Origin: an uncultured Flavobacteriales bacterium
Lineage (GTDB): Bacteria; Bacteroidota; Bacteroidia; Flavobacteriales_G; Salibacteraceae
Direction: 5' to 3'
Assembly: GCA_913057875.1 (NCBI GenBank)
Contig: CAJXPI010000008.1
Coordinates: forward strand, 1 to 32,025
Length of the DNA stretch: 32,025 nucleotides
Of this stretch, positions 14,131-22,374 are shown in pieces. The notes under the pieces were generated by a model. That model was not told where the DNA came from and did not search any database. It saw nothing but the letters and a program-made list of their open reading frames with translations. Position numbers and translations under genes: made by a program. Numbering within the stretch: the stretch's first letter is position 1; the number at the start of each line of letters is the position of its first letter.

Positions 14131-15027
14131 CTAGAATGTTAGCTCTCCGTACATACCAATTTTAAACTCACCGTTGTTAACCACTTTCACTTTTATTGCG
14201 TAAACAAGATTGGCTCTTTCTGATTTTGTTTGAATAGTTTTTGGGGTGAATTCTGCTTTCTCACTGATCCAGTAAATAATACCGGAGATTGAATTCATTT
14301 CACCATCACCCGCATCGGTTAATACGTTTACCGTTTGATTCAATTTTACATTGGGTAATTGATCTCCAGAAATATAAGCGCGTAAAGTGATTTCCGATAA
14401 ATCGGCAATTTTATAGAGTGCTTTTCCGGGTTGGGTCATTTCAAATGGTTCCGCATATTTAGCTAGAACGGTTCCTTTTACTGGATTAGTAATTTCACAT
14501 TTGCTAATTTTCTCATTGATTTGATCTAGTTGATAGCTCAATGAATTGGCGTCTAAATTCATTCCATTTACAGTAGAAGATAGGGTGGAGCGCTGGGCAT
14601 TTATTTGACGCTGAAGTGTTTCAATTTGCGCATTAATATCATCTAGTTGTTTGGTGGTGCCTGCATCTGAAGCAACGAGTTTTTCCATTCTTACTTTCTC
14701 TGATTTAGCGGTTTTTAGCTGATTTTCTAAAGCAGCTAATTGAACGGAAACGTTGGGCTTGCGACTTAACAGTGCATCTATTTGCTGGGTGAGTTGTTGT
14801 TTTTGTAAATGCAATTGGGTGCTGTCAATGTAACCAATCACTTGGCCTTCATCTAATTCTTGCCCTTCTGAAAGTTTAAACTCTTTAATTATTCCTTGAG
14901 CTTCAGCAGAAATAATGGTCTCTACAGCTTCAAATGAACCTGAGGCATCAAATGACTTCTTGTTTCTGTCGCAGGATATTAACCCTGTTAAAAAGAGCAT
15001 TGCTATGGTTTGTGTAAAATATCTCAT
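14131..15027 (-). CDS. HlyD/YbhG-type membrane fusion lipoprotein
   Basis: A 298-aa periplasmic adaptor that should bridge the inner-membrane ABC permeases and the outer-membrane channel. It has a lipobox (TGLISC), so it is lipid-anchored. Residues about 40-70 form the first half of a biotinyl-lipoyl domain (AEAQGIIKEFKLSEGQELDEGQVIGYID), then a long coiled-coil hairpin (about 75-175), then the second lipoyl half (ITNPVKGTVLAKYAEPFE) and a beta-barrel domain. The ATG at 15027 (MRYFTQT) is used; the track start at 15048 is a TTG that would overlap the tolC-like gene and spoil the signal peptide. Second gene of the operon. Confidence 0.9.
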   Translation of the reverse strand: MRYFTQTIAMLFLTGLISCDRNKKSFDASGSFEAVETIISAEAQGIIKEFKLSEGQELDEGQVIGYIDSTQLHLQKQQLTQQIDALLSRKPNVSVQLAALENQLKTAKSEKVRMEKLVASDAGTTKQLDDINAQIETLQRQINAQRSTLSSTVNGMNLDANSLSYQLDQINEKISKCEITNPVKGTVLAKYAEPFEMTQPGKALYKIADLSEITLRAYISGDQLPNVKLNQTVNVLTDAGDGEMNSISGIIYWISEKAEFTPKTIQTKSERANLVYAIKVKVVNNGEFKIGMYGELTF

Positions 15028-15037
15028 AAAATGTGTT

Positions 15038-16312
15038 TTACTGTCCAATTAAAGTTTTGTAGGTAAACCAAGCATTCATCCATTGAACTTCATGTAATAT
15101 TTTGTTCTGATTTGCTTGGTTCTCATCGTTGATGCGGTTTAATAAATCAGACATGGTAGCCACACCATTATCATACTTATTTTGGTACGAGTTTTTGATG
15201 TTGGTTTTTAATTCAATCAGTCTGTTATCTCGTTCTAGAAGGTTTTGATACTTAGTTACTTCGTTTTTCGCTTTGTTCATTTCTAGGTTAAGTCCGTATA
15301 AAAAGGTTTGTTCCTGAACTTTTATCTTTTCTTGATTTACTGCAACTAGGCTTTTATTGTTGCTATTTTTATATAATCCACCAATGCTCCAACGCAGACT
15401 CAATCCTCCTACAAAAATGTTATTGACTGTGCTGGGCCCAAAATCAACTCCAGGTTGAATAAAGGTAGCAAATCCTAGGAGTCCAATCTTTGGATAAAGC
15501 ATGGATTTATTAATTTTTGTTTGGCCTTCTATTAAGCTTCTTTGATTTTCAAATACCAGTAATTCTGGCCTGTTGATAGGGGAGGCAGATAATGTGAGCG
15601 GCATTTGGGGTTTATTAAGCTGACTATTTTTGTTAAGTTCTACTTGTGTCATTAGTGCCAGCATGCTCAAATAGGCTTCTTGTGTATATTCTAATTCTGT
15701 TACCTTTTGTTCGGCATTAATGATTTCTACTTCAATTTCATCTAAATCAGACGCAAAAGCCACCCCATTATCAAAACCGGCTTGGACTCTCTTTTTATTG
15801 GTTTGCAAGTTTTCTTGTAATAGAGCTACTTGCTTTAGCTGTTCTTGAATGAGTAAGATGCCAAAAAATAAATCATTCACCTTTTGTTTGATTTCATACA
15901 TCTGTACATCCAATTGAGCCGTTTCAATATTGGCATTGGCTTGAATAATTTCTTTATTGGCTTTGGTAATCCCACCATCCCAAATCACTTGATTCAATTG
16001 GGCTACGGTTATTAAATTCAAATTTGTTCCTGATTCTGCTTCTGCGGTAAAACTGGGTAACCCGGTAATGACTCCACCAATTAAATTGATATCGAATTGG
16101 GGTAGGTAAGCCTTATTGGCATTAGAAATAGTGTATTCCGTTGCTTGATTAATTAAATCGTATTGTTGAATGATTGGGTAATTGGCTTTTGCAGAGTCTT
16201 GAAGTTGTTCTAAGTTAAATGCGGTTTGTGCATTCGCTGAAAGAATTCCGTAAACGAAAATGGCTAAAATTAACGCTTGAGTTTTCCATAATGAAAGGAT
16301 GGTGTACTTCAT
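15038..16312 (-). CDS. TolC-family outer-membrane efflux protein
   Basis: A 424-aa exported protein with signal peptide (LILAIFVYGILSANAQ) and two tandem long helical repeats, the plan of TolC-type channels: FNLEQLQDSAKANYPIIQQ in the first helix, LNQVIWDGGI at the strand region of the first half, and SLRWSIGGLYKN in the second. Length matches the family (about 420-480 aa). It is the first gene of the minus-strand efflux operon and gives this ABC pump its own outer-membrane exit duct, unlike E. coli YbhFSR, which has no tolC gene in its operon. The upstream region (about 16313-16449) is shared with a divergent gene; no TetR-type regulator is adjacent. Confidence 0.9.
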   Translation of the reverse strand: MKYTILSLWKTQALILAIFVYGILSANAQTAFNLEQLQDSAKANYPIIQQYDLINQATEYTISNANKAYLPQFDINLIGGVITGLPSFTAEAESGTNLNLITVAQLNQVIWDGGITKANKEIIQANANIETAQLDVQMYEIKQKVNDLFFGILLIQEQLKQVALLQENLQTNKKRVQAGFDNGVAFASDLDEIEVEIINAEQKVTELEYTQEAYLSMLALMTQVELNKNSQLNKPQMPLTLSASPINRPELLVFENQRSLIEGQTKINKSMLYPKIGLLGFATFIQPGVDFGPSTVNNIFVGGLSLRWSIGGLYKNSNNKSLVAVNQEKIKVQEQTFLYGLNLEMNKAKNEVTKYQNLLERDNRLIELKTNIKNSYQNKYDNGVATMSDLLNRINDENQANQNKILHEVQWMNAWFTYKTLIGQ

Positions 16313-16401
16313 GTTAGTAGGTAGAAATTGTAATCATGAGTAATAGCATAGTACGGAAAGTTATAAAATTGTTTTCATTCGGATGTTAGCTATTTCCATG
16401 T

Positions 16402-16431
16402 TTTGCAAGAAAATTATGAAAAGGTAATTTG
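16402..16431 (+). promoter_or_regulatory. Candidate promoter of the NTF2-like gene
   Basis: TTTG at 16402-16405, a 19-base spacer, then TAATTTG at 16425-16431, which is one T short of TAnnTTTG. A perfect box TATTTTTG also lies at 16438-16445, only four bases before the ATG; if that one is used the mRNA would be nearly leaderless. Both are sequence matches only. Confidence 0.35.
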
Positions 16432-16449
16432 TGTGAATATTTTTGAAAA

Positions 16450-16965
16450 ATGAAAAACGTACTATCACTTGTTTTTGTGTTAATCTCTTATGTAGGAATA
16501 GCTCAAGAAAATACCGAATCACAGCCGGATTACTTATCCAGTATAGAAGGAGTAGTTAATGAAGGATTAGCCATAATAACCGGGGAACGAGGGGCCAAAC
16601 GAGATTGGGAAGCCTTTAGAATGTTGTTTGATCCGAATGCGCAAATTTCGGTGGTGGTGCACGATACCAATGGCAAAGCGCAACATAGAGTGTATAGTTT
16701 AGAACAATTTGTACGCCTTGGAATGCAGTTTTATGAACAGGATGGGTTTATAGAATATGAGATTTCCAGTACCGTAGAGGAGTATAACGGAATTGCTACG
16801 GTTTTTCAGGGATACTATGCCAAAGAACTGGATATGGAAGAAAAAGGAGTGAACAGCTATCAATTATTTTATGACGGTACGCGATGGTGGATTACTGGCT
16901 TGATTTGGACTAGTGATAGAAATGGAGTGGCTCTGCCTAAAAAGTATAACGGGCCATTAAAATAA
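16450..16965 (+). CDS. Secreted SnoaL/NTF2-like protein
   Basis: A 171-aa exported protein with a signal peptide (MKNVLSLVFVLISYVGIAQ). The mature part is one alpha+beta cone of the SnoaL/NTF2-like type: an N-terminal helix with DWEAFRMLFDPNAQISVVV, a central helix (YSLEQFVRLGMQFYEQDGF), then strands EYEISSTVEEYNGIATVFQGY and SYQLFYDGTRWWITGLIWT. Such domains can be small enzymes or ligand-binding proteins; no catalytic residue can be picked out. It is divergent from the efflux operon, with about 137 bases between, and 39 bases before the dus gene. Secreted versions are common in Bacteroidota with no assigned role. Confidence 0.75.
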   Translation: MKNVLSLVFVLISYVGIAQENTESQPDYLSSIEGVVNEGLAIITGERGAKRDWEAFRMLFDPNAQISVVVHDTNGKAQHRVYSLEQFVRLGMQFYEQDGFIEYEISSTVEEYNGIATVFQGYYAKELDMEEKGVNSYQLFYDGTRWWITGLIWTSDRNGVALPKKYNGPLK

Positions 16966-16979
16966 CCCATGGAACAACT

Positions 16980-16987
16980 TACTTTTG
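16980..16987 (+). promoter_or_regulatory. -7 promoter box (TACTTTTG) of dus
   Basis: Exact match to TAnnTTTG, followed by C, 17 bases before the dus ATG. No TTTG is seen at the -33 position. The predicted 5' leader is about 12 bases. Confidence 0.5.
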
Positions 16988-17004
16988 CCGGCTGTTAACA
17001 TTGC

Positions 17005-17967
17005 ATGAGTAAAAGACTAATTTCATCACCATTACAAGGGTTTACCGATTTTCGGTTTAGAAATGCATTCCACGAAATTTTTGGAGGAATTGATACCTAT
17101 TACGCTCCTTACATTCGTTTTGGAGGTAAGTTAGAGATTAAAAATAGCTACAAGCGTGACCTCGACCCAGAGAATAATCGCGTACCAGAATTGATTCCGC
17201 AAGTGATGACCGCCAAGGCAGAGGAGTTTTTGCATGCGGCTGAATATGTGCGTAGTTTGGGCTATACCGAATTGAATTGGAACTTGGGTTGTCCGTATCC
17301 TATGGCTTGTAAAAAGGGGATGGGCTCTGGATTGATTCATGATGCAGAAAAGATTGACACTATTTTGGCTCAGGTACATCAAGAGTCGGATATAACGGTT
17401 TCTATGAAAATGCGTATGGGCTATTATGAACCTACTGAAATTTTAGATGTTTTTCCGGTACTGGAAAAGTATCCTATAAAAAGTATTGCCATTCATGCGA
17501 GATTAGGAAAGCAACTGTATAAAGGTTCGGTAGATTTAGATTCTTTTAAAAACTGCTTAGGACATACTACACAACCCATTTATTACAATGGAGATATTAC
17601 ATCGGTAGAGGCGTATAGAGATAGAGTAGAACGGTTTCCGGAAGTTGATACTTTTTTGATAGGAAGAGGATTGATTGCCGATCCGCTTTTGCCGTCAATG
17701 ATTAAGGCTGATAGTACCAAATTTCCTGCTGATAGTGTACAAAAGATGTATGAGTTTCATAACCGTTTGTTTGATGAGTACGATGCGTTCCTGCAGGGAT
17801 TAAGTCATCTAATGTCTAAGATGCATAACTTTTGGGAGTATTATTCCGTAGGATTCAGTAATCCTAAAAAGGTGTACAAGCGTATCAAAAAAGCGAAGAA
17901 TATTATCCAGTACAAAATTGCGGTGAAAGAAATAATGCAAGAAGAAGAGGCATTTCGATCGCGTTAG
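17005..17967 (+). CDS. dus: tRNA-dihydrouridine synthase family protein
   Basis: A 320-aa FMN-dependent TIM-barrel enzyme that reduces uridine to dihydrouridine in tRNA in the cytoplasm. The N-terminal SSPLQGFTDFRFRNAF is the typical first strand/helix with a G-x-T-D motif. The active-site motif LNWNLGCPYPMACKKGMGSGL contains the Cys that acts as general acid in the family, followed by SMKMRMGY and IAIHARLGKQLYKG, where a Lys and His contact the substrate or FMN, and DTFLIGRGLIADP, which binds FMN phosphate. It is a single Dus paralogue in view; which tRNA position it modifies is not shown. It converges on the DinB gene with one base between the stops. Confidence 0.92.
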   Translation: MSKRLISSPLQGFTDFRFRNAFHEIFGGIDTYYAPYIRFGGKLEIKNSYKRDLDPENNRVPELIPQVMTAKAEEFLHAAEYVRSLGYTELNWNLGCPYPMACKKGMGSGLIHDAEKIDTILAQVHQESDITVSMKMRMGYYEPTEILDVFPVLEKYPIKSIAIHARLGKQLYKGSVDLDSFKNCLGHTTQPIYYNGDITSVEAYRDRVERFPEVDTFLIGRGLIADPLLPSMIKADSTKFPADSVQKMYEFHNRLFDEYDAFLQGLSHLMSKMHNFWEYYSVGFSNPKKVYKRIKKAKNIIQYKIAVKEIMQEEEAFRSR

Positions 17968-17968
17968 G

Positions 17969-18436
17969 CTATTCGGTTTCTTGTAGTTTTTTGAGAATAA
18001 CCATTTGTCCTAAATGGTAGTGGGTATGTTCAATTATTCCAATCATATTCCGGAAATACGACCCGTGTTTTTCATTTGTAAAGTGGGTGTACCAAACGTC
18101 TTTGGGTAGTTCTTTTACCAATTCAGAAAATTGTTCGGCATCACTTAAGGTTTTTGCCTTTAGTGTATTCCAGTCCTCTGCAGAAAATGGAGAAGGTAGT
18201 AGAAAGCTTTCTTTATCGGATGCTTGCAATTCTTGGCCTTCCAGTACCTTTAAAACCTCGCTAATATAGTAATTGATATGAAAGGTGAGTTTGGCAATAG
18301 AATTGAATCCAATACGTTCAAAAATGGCTTGTTTAAAGGAAGTAGTAACCAATACATCTTTCACACAAGTAACGGTCCAATTGCCTCCGAAATGAACTTC
18401 GTAAACGTGTTTCGCTATTTGGTGTGAAAGATGCAT
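17969..18436 (-). CDS. DinB/YfiT-like four-helix protein
   Basis: A 155-aa cytoplasmic protein of the DinB superfamily, a four-helix bundle with a three-His metal site. The likely ligands are His in KLTFHINYYI (about residue 52) and the two in HTHYHLGQMV near the C-terminus. No signal peptide. Family members include mycothiol/bacillithiol-dependent transferases and many uncharacterised proteins, so the function is open. It lies 11 bases downstream of the COG3014-like gene on the same strand and may be the last gene of that operon, though its role there is not obvious. Confidence 0.8.
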   Translation of the reverse strand: MHLSHQIAKHVYEVHFGGNWTVTCVKDVLVTTSFKQAIFERIGFNSIAKLTFHINYYISEVLKVLEGQELQASDKESFLLPSPFSAEDWNTLKAKTLSDAEQFSELVKELPKDVWYTHFTNEKHGSYFRNMIGIIEHTHYHLGQMVILKKLQETE

Positions 18437-18446
18437 GAATCATTAT

Positions 18447-19871
18447 TTATCGTGCGGCTGGAACAGCTAATGGATCAGAAGCGGCCAAGGAATAAAATGG
18501 ATAAATGATGGTTTCACCCAATTTCACATCCACTTCAATTTCATGGTTTTCATGTACGCCCATTACACCATCTAGTTTCAAATTCAGTGTTTGTTCACCT
18601 ACTGGAAGAACTACTCTGGAGTAATAAATACTGTGAGGTAAAGTTTGCCAGTTTCGCGTATCAGCACTTTCGGTGGCAGATGCGGCTATACTAAGTGCCG
18701 CACCAAGCGCGGGACTATCTTGACTTTCGCCAATTTTATGAGCTGCGGCCTGTTTAATGGCTACACGTAAAAGCGCTTTACTAAACTCTAATCCCATTCG
18801 TTGATCTAGGACTTTGAAAGAGATGGTATTAATGTTTTCTACTAATTCCACATTGTGCTTTTCTGAGCCATTCTCTAAAACTGCATTGTTAATTAACATC
18901 TGTCTTTCTACATATTTAGGGAAAGCCACCTTAATCCAAGTGATGCCGCCCAAATCCGTATTTCCTACATAAAACGGAAACGAAAGGCCGTATTCTTTAC
19001 TCACAAAGTTGATCCATCCATTTCCGGTATAAACAATGGCAAAATTGATTCCCCATTCTTCTTTAATTGGGCCCATTCCGTTATGCCAAAGAAGCACCAT
19101 ACTGCCTTTACCCGCTTCGGTTTCGTACTTCATGTCAAACTCTTTTTCATATTTCCTTTGTTCAGAACTCATTCCAGCCAAAACAGAAGAACGTATCAAA
19201 TCTTTCTTTAATTGATCTGGAGCCGATAAACCAAACATAGTAGCGTAATCACTTTGATAAATTTCATACGCGTTACGGTAAGCAATAAAGGCATCATTAT
19301 AGTCTCTATTGGCTTCGTAAATCAATCCCATCAGCAAATGCATGTACGCATCCTGGGTGTACTTAGAATCATCTTTATACTTTTCGCTTAAAGAAATAAG
19401 TTGCAAGTTCAATCTACGAACTTCTACCAGTGCATCGTTGTTATTTCCAAGCAGATAGTAGTTTAAAGCCTTGTAATAGTTAATCAAAAGCACTTCATGG
19501 TCTTCGCCATGGTAAGTGCTAATATTGGGATTCAATAGGAGAGAGGCACCTTCTTCTAAAGCTTTTTTACGGAAATCTTCTACAAATAAATCTGCCTTCT
19601 CAAAGAATTCATTACTCTTTTCAAATTCTCCTTTCAGATGTTCTACCATTCCTGCATTAACGAAATACAAGAAACGGATTTTGCTATCCTCAAGTTCGTC
19701 TTTGTGTTCTTCAAGCATTATCTCGGCAGCTTCAAAGTCGCCTGAAGCAATGGTTTTATTAAAACCATACGCTTTCTTGTAAAAAGAAGGTGCAGTACAC
19801 GAAGAAATTCCAAATACAATGATTGTAAAAAGAAAAAGGGCCGAGGCCCTAAAACATTTAGTTTTTAACAT
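18447..19871 (-). CDS. COG3014-like TPR lipoprotein
   Basis: A 474-aa envelope lipoprotein (lipobox FGISSC). Residues about 35-220 are TPR-like helical hairpins (ASGDFEAAEIMLEEHK, GEFEKSNEFFEKADLF, ANRDYNDAFIAYRNAY), a protein-binding scaffold. Residues about 250-470 form a beta-rich C-terminal domain beginning KGSMVLLWHNGMGPIKEEW, typical of the COG3014 family. It overlaps the LpoB-like gene by 14 bases. COG3014 proteins are often encoded beside LpoB-like proteins, and the LpoB link suggests an envelope or peptidoglycan role, but no biochemical function is established for this family to my knowledge. Confidence in the family is moderate to high, in function low. Confidence 0.82.
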   Translation of the reverse strand: MLKTKCFRASALFLFTIIVFGISSCTAPSFYKKAYGFNKTIASGDFEAAEIMLEEHKDELEDSKIRFLYFVNAGMVEHLKGEFEKSNEFFEKADLFVEDFRKKALEEGASLLLNPNISTYHGEDHEVLLINYYKALNYYLLGNNNDALVEVRRLNLQLISLSEKYKDDSKYTQDAYMHLLMGLIYEANRDYNDAFIAYRNAYEIYQSDYATMFGLSAPDQLKKDLIRSSVLAGMSSEQRKYEKEFDMKYETEAGKGSMVLLWHNGMGPIKEEWGINFAIVYTGNGWINFVSKEYGLSFPFYVGNTDLGGITWIKVAFPKYVERQMLINNAVLENGSEKHNVELVENINTISFKVLDQRMGLEFSKALLRVAIKQAAAHKIGESQDSPALGAALSIAASATESADTRNWQTLPHSIYYSRVVLPVGEQTLNLKLDGVMGVHENHEIEVDVKLGETIIYPFYSLAASDPLAVPAAR

Positions 19872-20448
19872 ACTTCTTTATCTCTTTATCTCCAATCCAT
19901 ACTTTTTCGGTGGTTTCTAGGGTAACTAGCTCTAAATTGACCTTATAAGCCACTACTTTTTCTTTTTGATAAGAATCAACGGTAGAATTAATGGATCCAA
20001 ACATGATGTAATCGGCTCCCAATTCTTGGGCAATTTTCTTTTTAGACTCCTCCGTGGCATTACCTTGTTGACTGGCAAGTTCTTCCCTCATTTTGTCTCG
20101 TAAAGCGGCATTTTCAACTACACGTACTTTTCCTGAGTTTACAAATGCTCTTTCAATGTCTTTAATAAAGGTTTCGGAGGCAATGTGTTCATGACTTTTA
20201 TTAATAACATCACCAATTATAACAACGGGAGCTATACCATCATTGGCTTCATTAAATCGAGCCAACCACGGTCTGCTTAAAACATCGCTCGTCATTTCAT
20301 CGGCCACTTGTCTAGAATCTGTGTCATTCCATCGGCCGCTAATATCTATTTGTGCATTGGGGTCTACTCGAGTTACTTCTCTACCGCCACCACAGCCAAC
20401 TACTAATGCTCCTGCTAAGAGGAGTCCATATATGCTTATTTTTTTCAT
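19858..20448 (-). CDS. LpoB-like penicillin-binding protein activator lipoprotein
   Basis: A 196-aa lipoprotein with signal peptide and lipobox VVGCGGG. The mature part begins DISGRWNDTDSRQVADEM, continues with a domain of the LpoB/CsgG-like fold (PVVIIGDVINKSHEHIASETFIKDIERAFVNSG), and includes KIAQELGADYIMFGSINS, a strongly conserved segment of this family. In enterobacteria LpoB is an outer-membrane lipoprotein that reaches through peptidoglycan to activate PBP1b. Here the partner PBP is not in view, and the long unstructured linker seen in E. coli LpoB is absent. It overlaps the COG3014-like gene by 14 bases, so the two products are probably made together. Confidence 0.85.
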   Translation of the reverse strand: MKKISIYGLLLAGALVVGCGGGREVTRVDPNAQIDISGRWNDTDSRQVADEMTSDVLSRPWLARFNEANDGIAPVVIIGDVINKSHEHIASETFIKDIERAFVNSGKVRVVENAALRDKMREELASQQGNATEESKKKIAQELGADYIMFGSINSTVDSYQKEKVVAYKVNLELVTLETTEKVWIGDKEIKKYVKN

Positions 20449-20455
20449 GTTAATT

Positions 20456-20905
20456 TTATTTAAAGGTGATTTTTCCCTTTGGACGATCCAGTCGTTTTAA
20501 TACCAAAGAAGTTTCATTTAGTTTAATGATTTTGTATTTACTGGTTTCGGTTTTGCTTTCGGTTCCAGGGGCATTGTAAAAGAAGTACAGAAATTTTCCA
20601 TCTACTTTCCACGTTCCATTACTGTAATCGTAATTATTGTTTTTGAAGTTGTATTTTTTATCAATACTTAAACCAAATTCGTTACCCACATCAAAATCAA
20701 GTTTCTTGGTCAAACGTTTTTTAGAGACGTCCATACAAATCCATTTTTTGGAGGTAAGCAAAGCTTCCATTTTTTGAAGTTTGCTCACTCCAGATGGCGA
20801 AGGAGTTGAAATTTCAGTAACTGGTGTTCCCGGAAGATTACCGTTAACCAAAGTAGGTGTTACAAAACCTATACTGGCGGCAAGTAGTACTTGTGCAATT
20901 TTCAT
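20456..20905 (-). CDS. Exported lipocalin-like protein, function unknown
   Basis: A 149-aa protein with a signal peptide (MKIAQVLLAASIGFVTPTLVNG) and no lipobox Cys. The mature domain begins with a Thr/Pro/Ser linker and then has KKWICMDVSKKRLTKKLDF followed by alternating short strands (YSNGTWKVDGKFLYFFY, KYKIIKLNETSLVLKRL), the pattern of small lipocalin-like domains. The ATG at 20905 is used; the track start at 20920 is a TTG. It is seven bases upstream of the LpoB-like gene and is the first gene of this minus-strand cluster. No catalytic motif is visible. Confidence 0.72.
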   Translation of the reverse strand: MKIAQVLLAASIGFVTPTLVNGNLPGTPVTEISTPSPSGVSKLQKMEALLTSKKWICMDVSKKRLTKKLDFDVGNEFGLSIDKKYNFKNNNYDYSNGTWKVDGKFLYFFYNAPGTESKTETSKYKIIKLNETSLVLKRLDRPKGKITFK

Positions 20906-21020
20906 ATTTGGTATATTCAAATGAGTGAATGTTTAGGATTTAAAAATACAATTGTGTGCGCTAATAAAAGAATGTTGAATAGTTAATTTTTAAGAAACAA
21001 TTTTTTTGAAGTTGCGCGGT

Positions 21021-21042
21021 TATCTTTGATTAAGAAATCAAA
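21021..21042 (+). promoter_or_regulatory. -7 box TATCTTTG overlapped by palindrome
   Basis: TATCTTTG (21021-21028) matches TAnnTTTG exactly and lies 20 bases before the next ATG. It is overlapped by a perfect inverted repeat TTTGATT-AAGA-AATCAAA (21025-21042) covering the expected transcription start. That position would suit a repressor site, or a 5' hairpin in the mRNA. Confidence 0.45.
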
Positions 21043-21048
21043 ATAAGC

Positions 21049-21597
21049 ATGTCAAAAAAGTTTACAGAGATATCTCCTAAGCTTCAGGAGTTTATTCAAC
21101 AGCAAAAAATGTTTTTCGTGGGTACAGCTCGTAAAGAGGGTACCGTGAATATATCTCCCAAGGGGTTAGATTCTTTTAGGGTACTGGATGCGAATAAGGT
21201 GGTTTGGATGAATTTAACCGGTAGTGGCAATGAAACGGCCACCCATTTATTGGAGAGTAACCGTATGACCATAATGTTTTGTGCCTTTGAGGGAGCTCCA
21301 AATATTTTGAGGCTCTATGGAACTTGTGACGTGTTTCATCCTCGAGATAAGGAATTTGAAGAATATTCCATACTTTTTCCTTCAGATGCCGGGTCTAGAC
21401 AAGTCATGTTGATGAAAGTTGATTTAGTGCAAACTTCATGCGGTTATGCAGTTCCCTTAATGGATTATATAGAAGACAGAACCATTCTTTCAGATTGGTC
21501 GCGTAAACAAGGACCCGAGCGAGTTGAAAACTACTGGAAAGAAAAGAATACCGTGAGTTTAGACGGACATGAGACTCAGATATTGAAAGAAGATTAA
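21049..21597 (+). CDS. Pyridoxamine 5'-phosphate oxidase-fold family protein
   Basis: A 182-aa cytoplasmic protein of the FMN-binding split-barrel (PNPOx-like) superfamily. Characteristic segments are FFVGTARKEGTVNISPKG, the first strands with NISPKG, VVWMNLTGSGNETATHLLESNRMTIMF, and NILRLYGTCDVFHP. In the superfamily these bind FMN or F420, but the true PdxH substrate residues cannot be checked by eye, and proteins of this length are usually general flavin-dependent reductases of unknown substrate and not vitamin B6 enzymes. First gene of a + strand series; three bases before mtnN, so likely in one transcript with it. Confidence 0.85.
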   Translation: MSKKFTEISPKLQEFIQQQKMFFVGTARKEGTVNISPKGLDSFRVLDANKVVWMNLTGSGNETATHLLESNRMTIMFCAFEGAPNILRLYGTCDVFHPRDKEFEEYSILFPSDAGSRQVMLMKVDLVQTSCGYAVPLMDYIEDRTILSDWSRKQGPERVENYWKEKNTVSLDGHETQILKED

Positions 21598-21600
21598 CAT

Positions 21601-22368
21601 ATGCGTAAAACCAATGTAATTGGAATAATGGGTGCCATGCCCGAAGAAATTGAAGGAATTACTCATTTACTGGATGATGTAAGTGTAGAAACCTTTGGTC
21701 AGAGAGAGTACCATTCAGGATTCTGTAAAGGACAAAAATTCGTGGTGGTGTTTAGTCGCTGGGGAAAGGTAGCAGCGGCAACCACGGTCACTACTTTGAT
21801 TCATGAATTCGGGGTAACGGAAGTATTGTTTACTGGAGTTGCTGGGGCTATTCATCCGGCCTTAAAGGTAGGGGATGTCGTAGTAGGTAAACGATTTATT
21901 CAGCATGATTTGGATGGTCGCCCATTGATGAAGAAATTTGAAATTCCGTTATTAAATCAAACATACTTGGTGGCCAATGAAACCAAGTTAGAAAAAGCAA
22001 AAGATGCCGTAAGTACGGTGCTGGAGGATGAAGCTTTACATGAGTTAATTTCTGATAGTGATTTGCAAAGTTTTGATATTCTTCAGCCCAAACTATTTGT
22101 GGGTGATATTGCGAGTGGCGATCAGTTTATTTCTTCAGATGAAGTGAGACAAAATGTGTTAGATGAATTGCCGGGTGTTTTATGTGTGGAAATGGAAGGA
22201 GCTTCGGTAGCTCAAGTTTGTTTTGAATATGGAATTCCGTTAACCGTAATTCGCACAATTTCTGATGAAGCAAATGCTTCTTCGGTGGTAGATTTTCCTG
22301 CGTTTATTCAAAGTATTTCAAGTGTGTATTCAGTGGCTTTTGTACGGGAATTGTATCAATTAAAATAA
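21601..22368 (+). CDS. mtnN: MTA/SAH nucleosidase
   Basis: 5'-methylthioadenosine/S-adenosylhomocysteine nucleosidase (Pfs), 255 aa, which splits adenine from MTA and SAH and so recycles the by-products of SAM-dependent reactions. Seen: IGIMGAMPEEIEG at the N-terminus with the conserved acid, VLFTGVAGAIHP (phosphorylase-fold glycine loop), VLCVEMEGASVAQV with the ribose-binding Met-Glu pair, and VIRTISDEAN with the catalytic Asp. It is slightly longer than E. coli MtnN (about 232 aa), with an insertion near residues 125-160. It sits three bases after the PNPOx-like gene and seven before the reductase gene. Confidence 0.93.
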   Translation: MRKTNVIGIMGAMPEEIEGITHLLDDVSVETFGQREYHSGFCKGQKFVVVFSRWGKVAAATTVTTLIHEFGVTEVLFTGVAGAIHPALKVGDVVVGKRFIQHDLDGRPLMKKFEIPLLNQTYLVANETKLEKAKDAVSTVLEDEALHELISDSDLQSFDILQPKLFVGDIASGDQFISSDEVRQNVLDELPGVLCVEMEGASVAQVCFEYGIPLTVIRTISDEANASSVVDFPAFIQSISSVYSVAFVRELYQLK

Positions 22369-22374
22369 AAGGGA

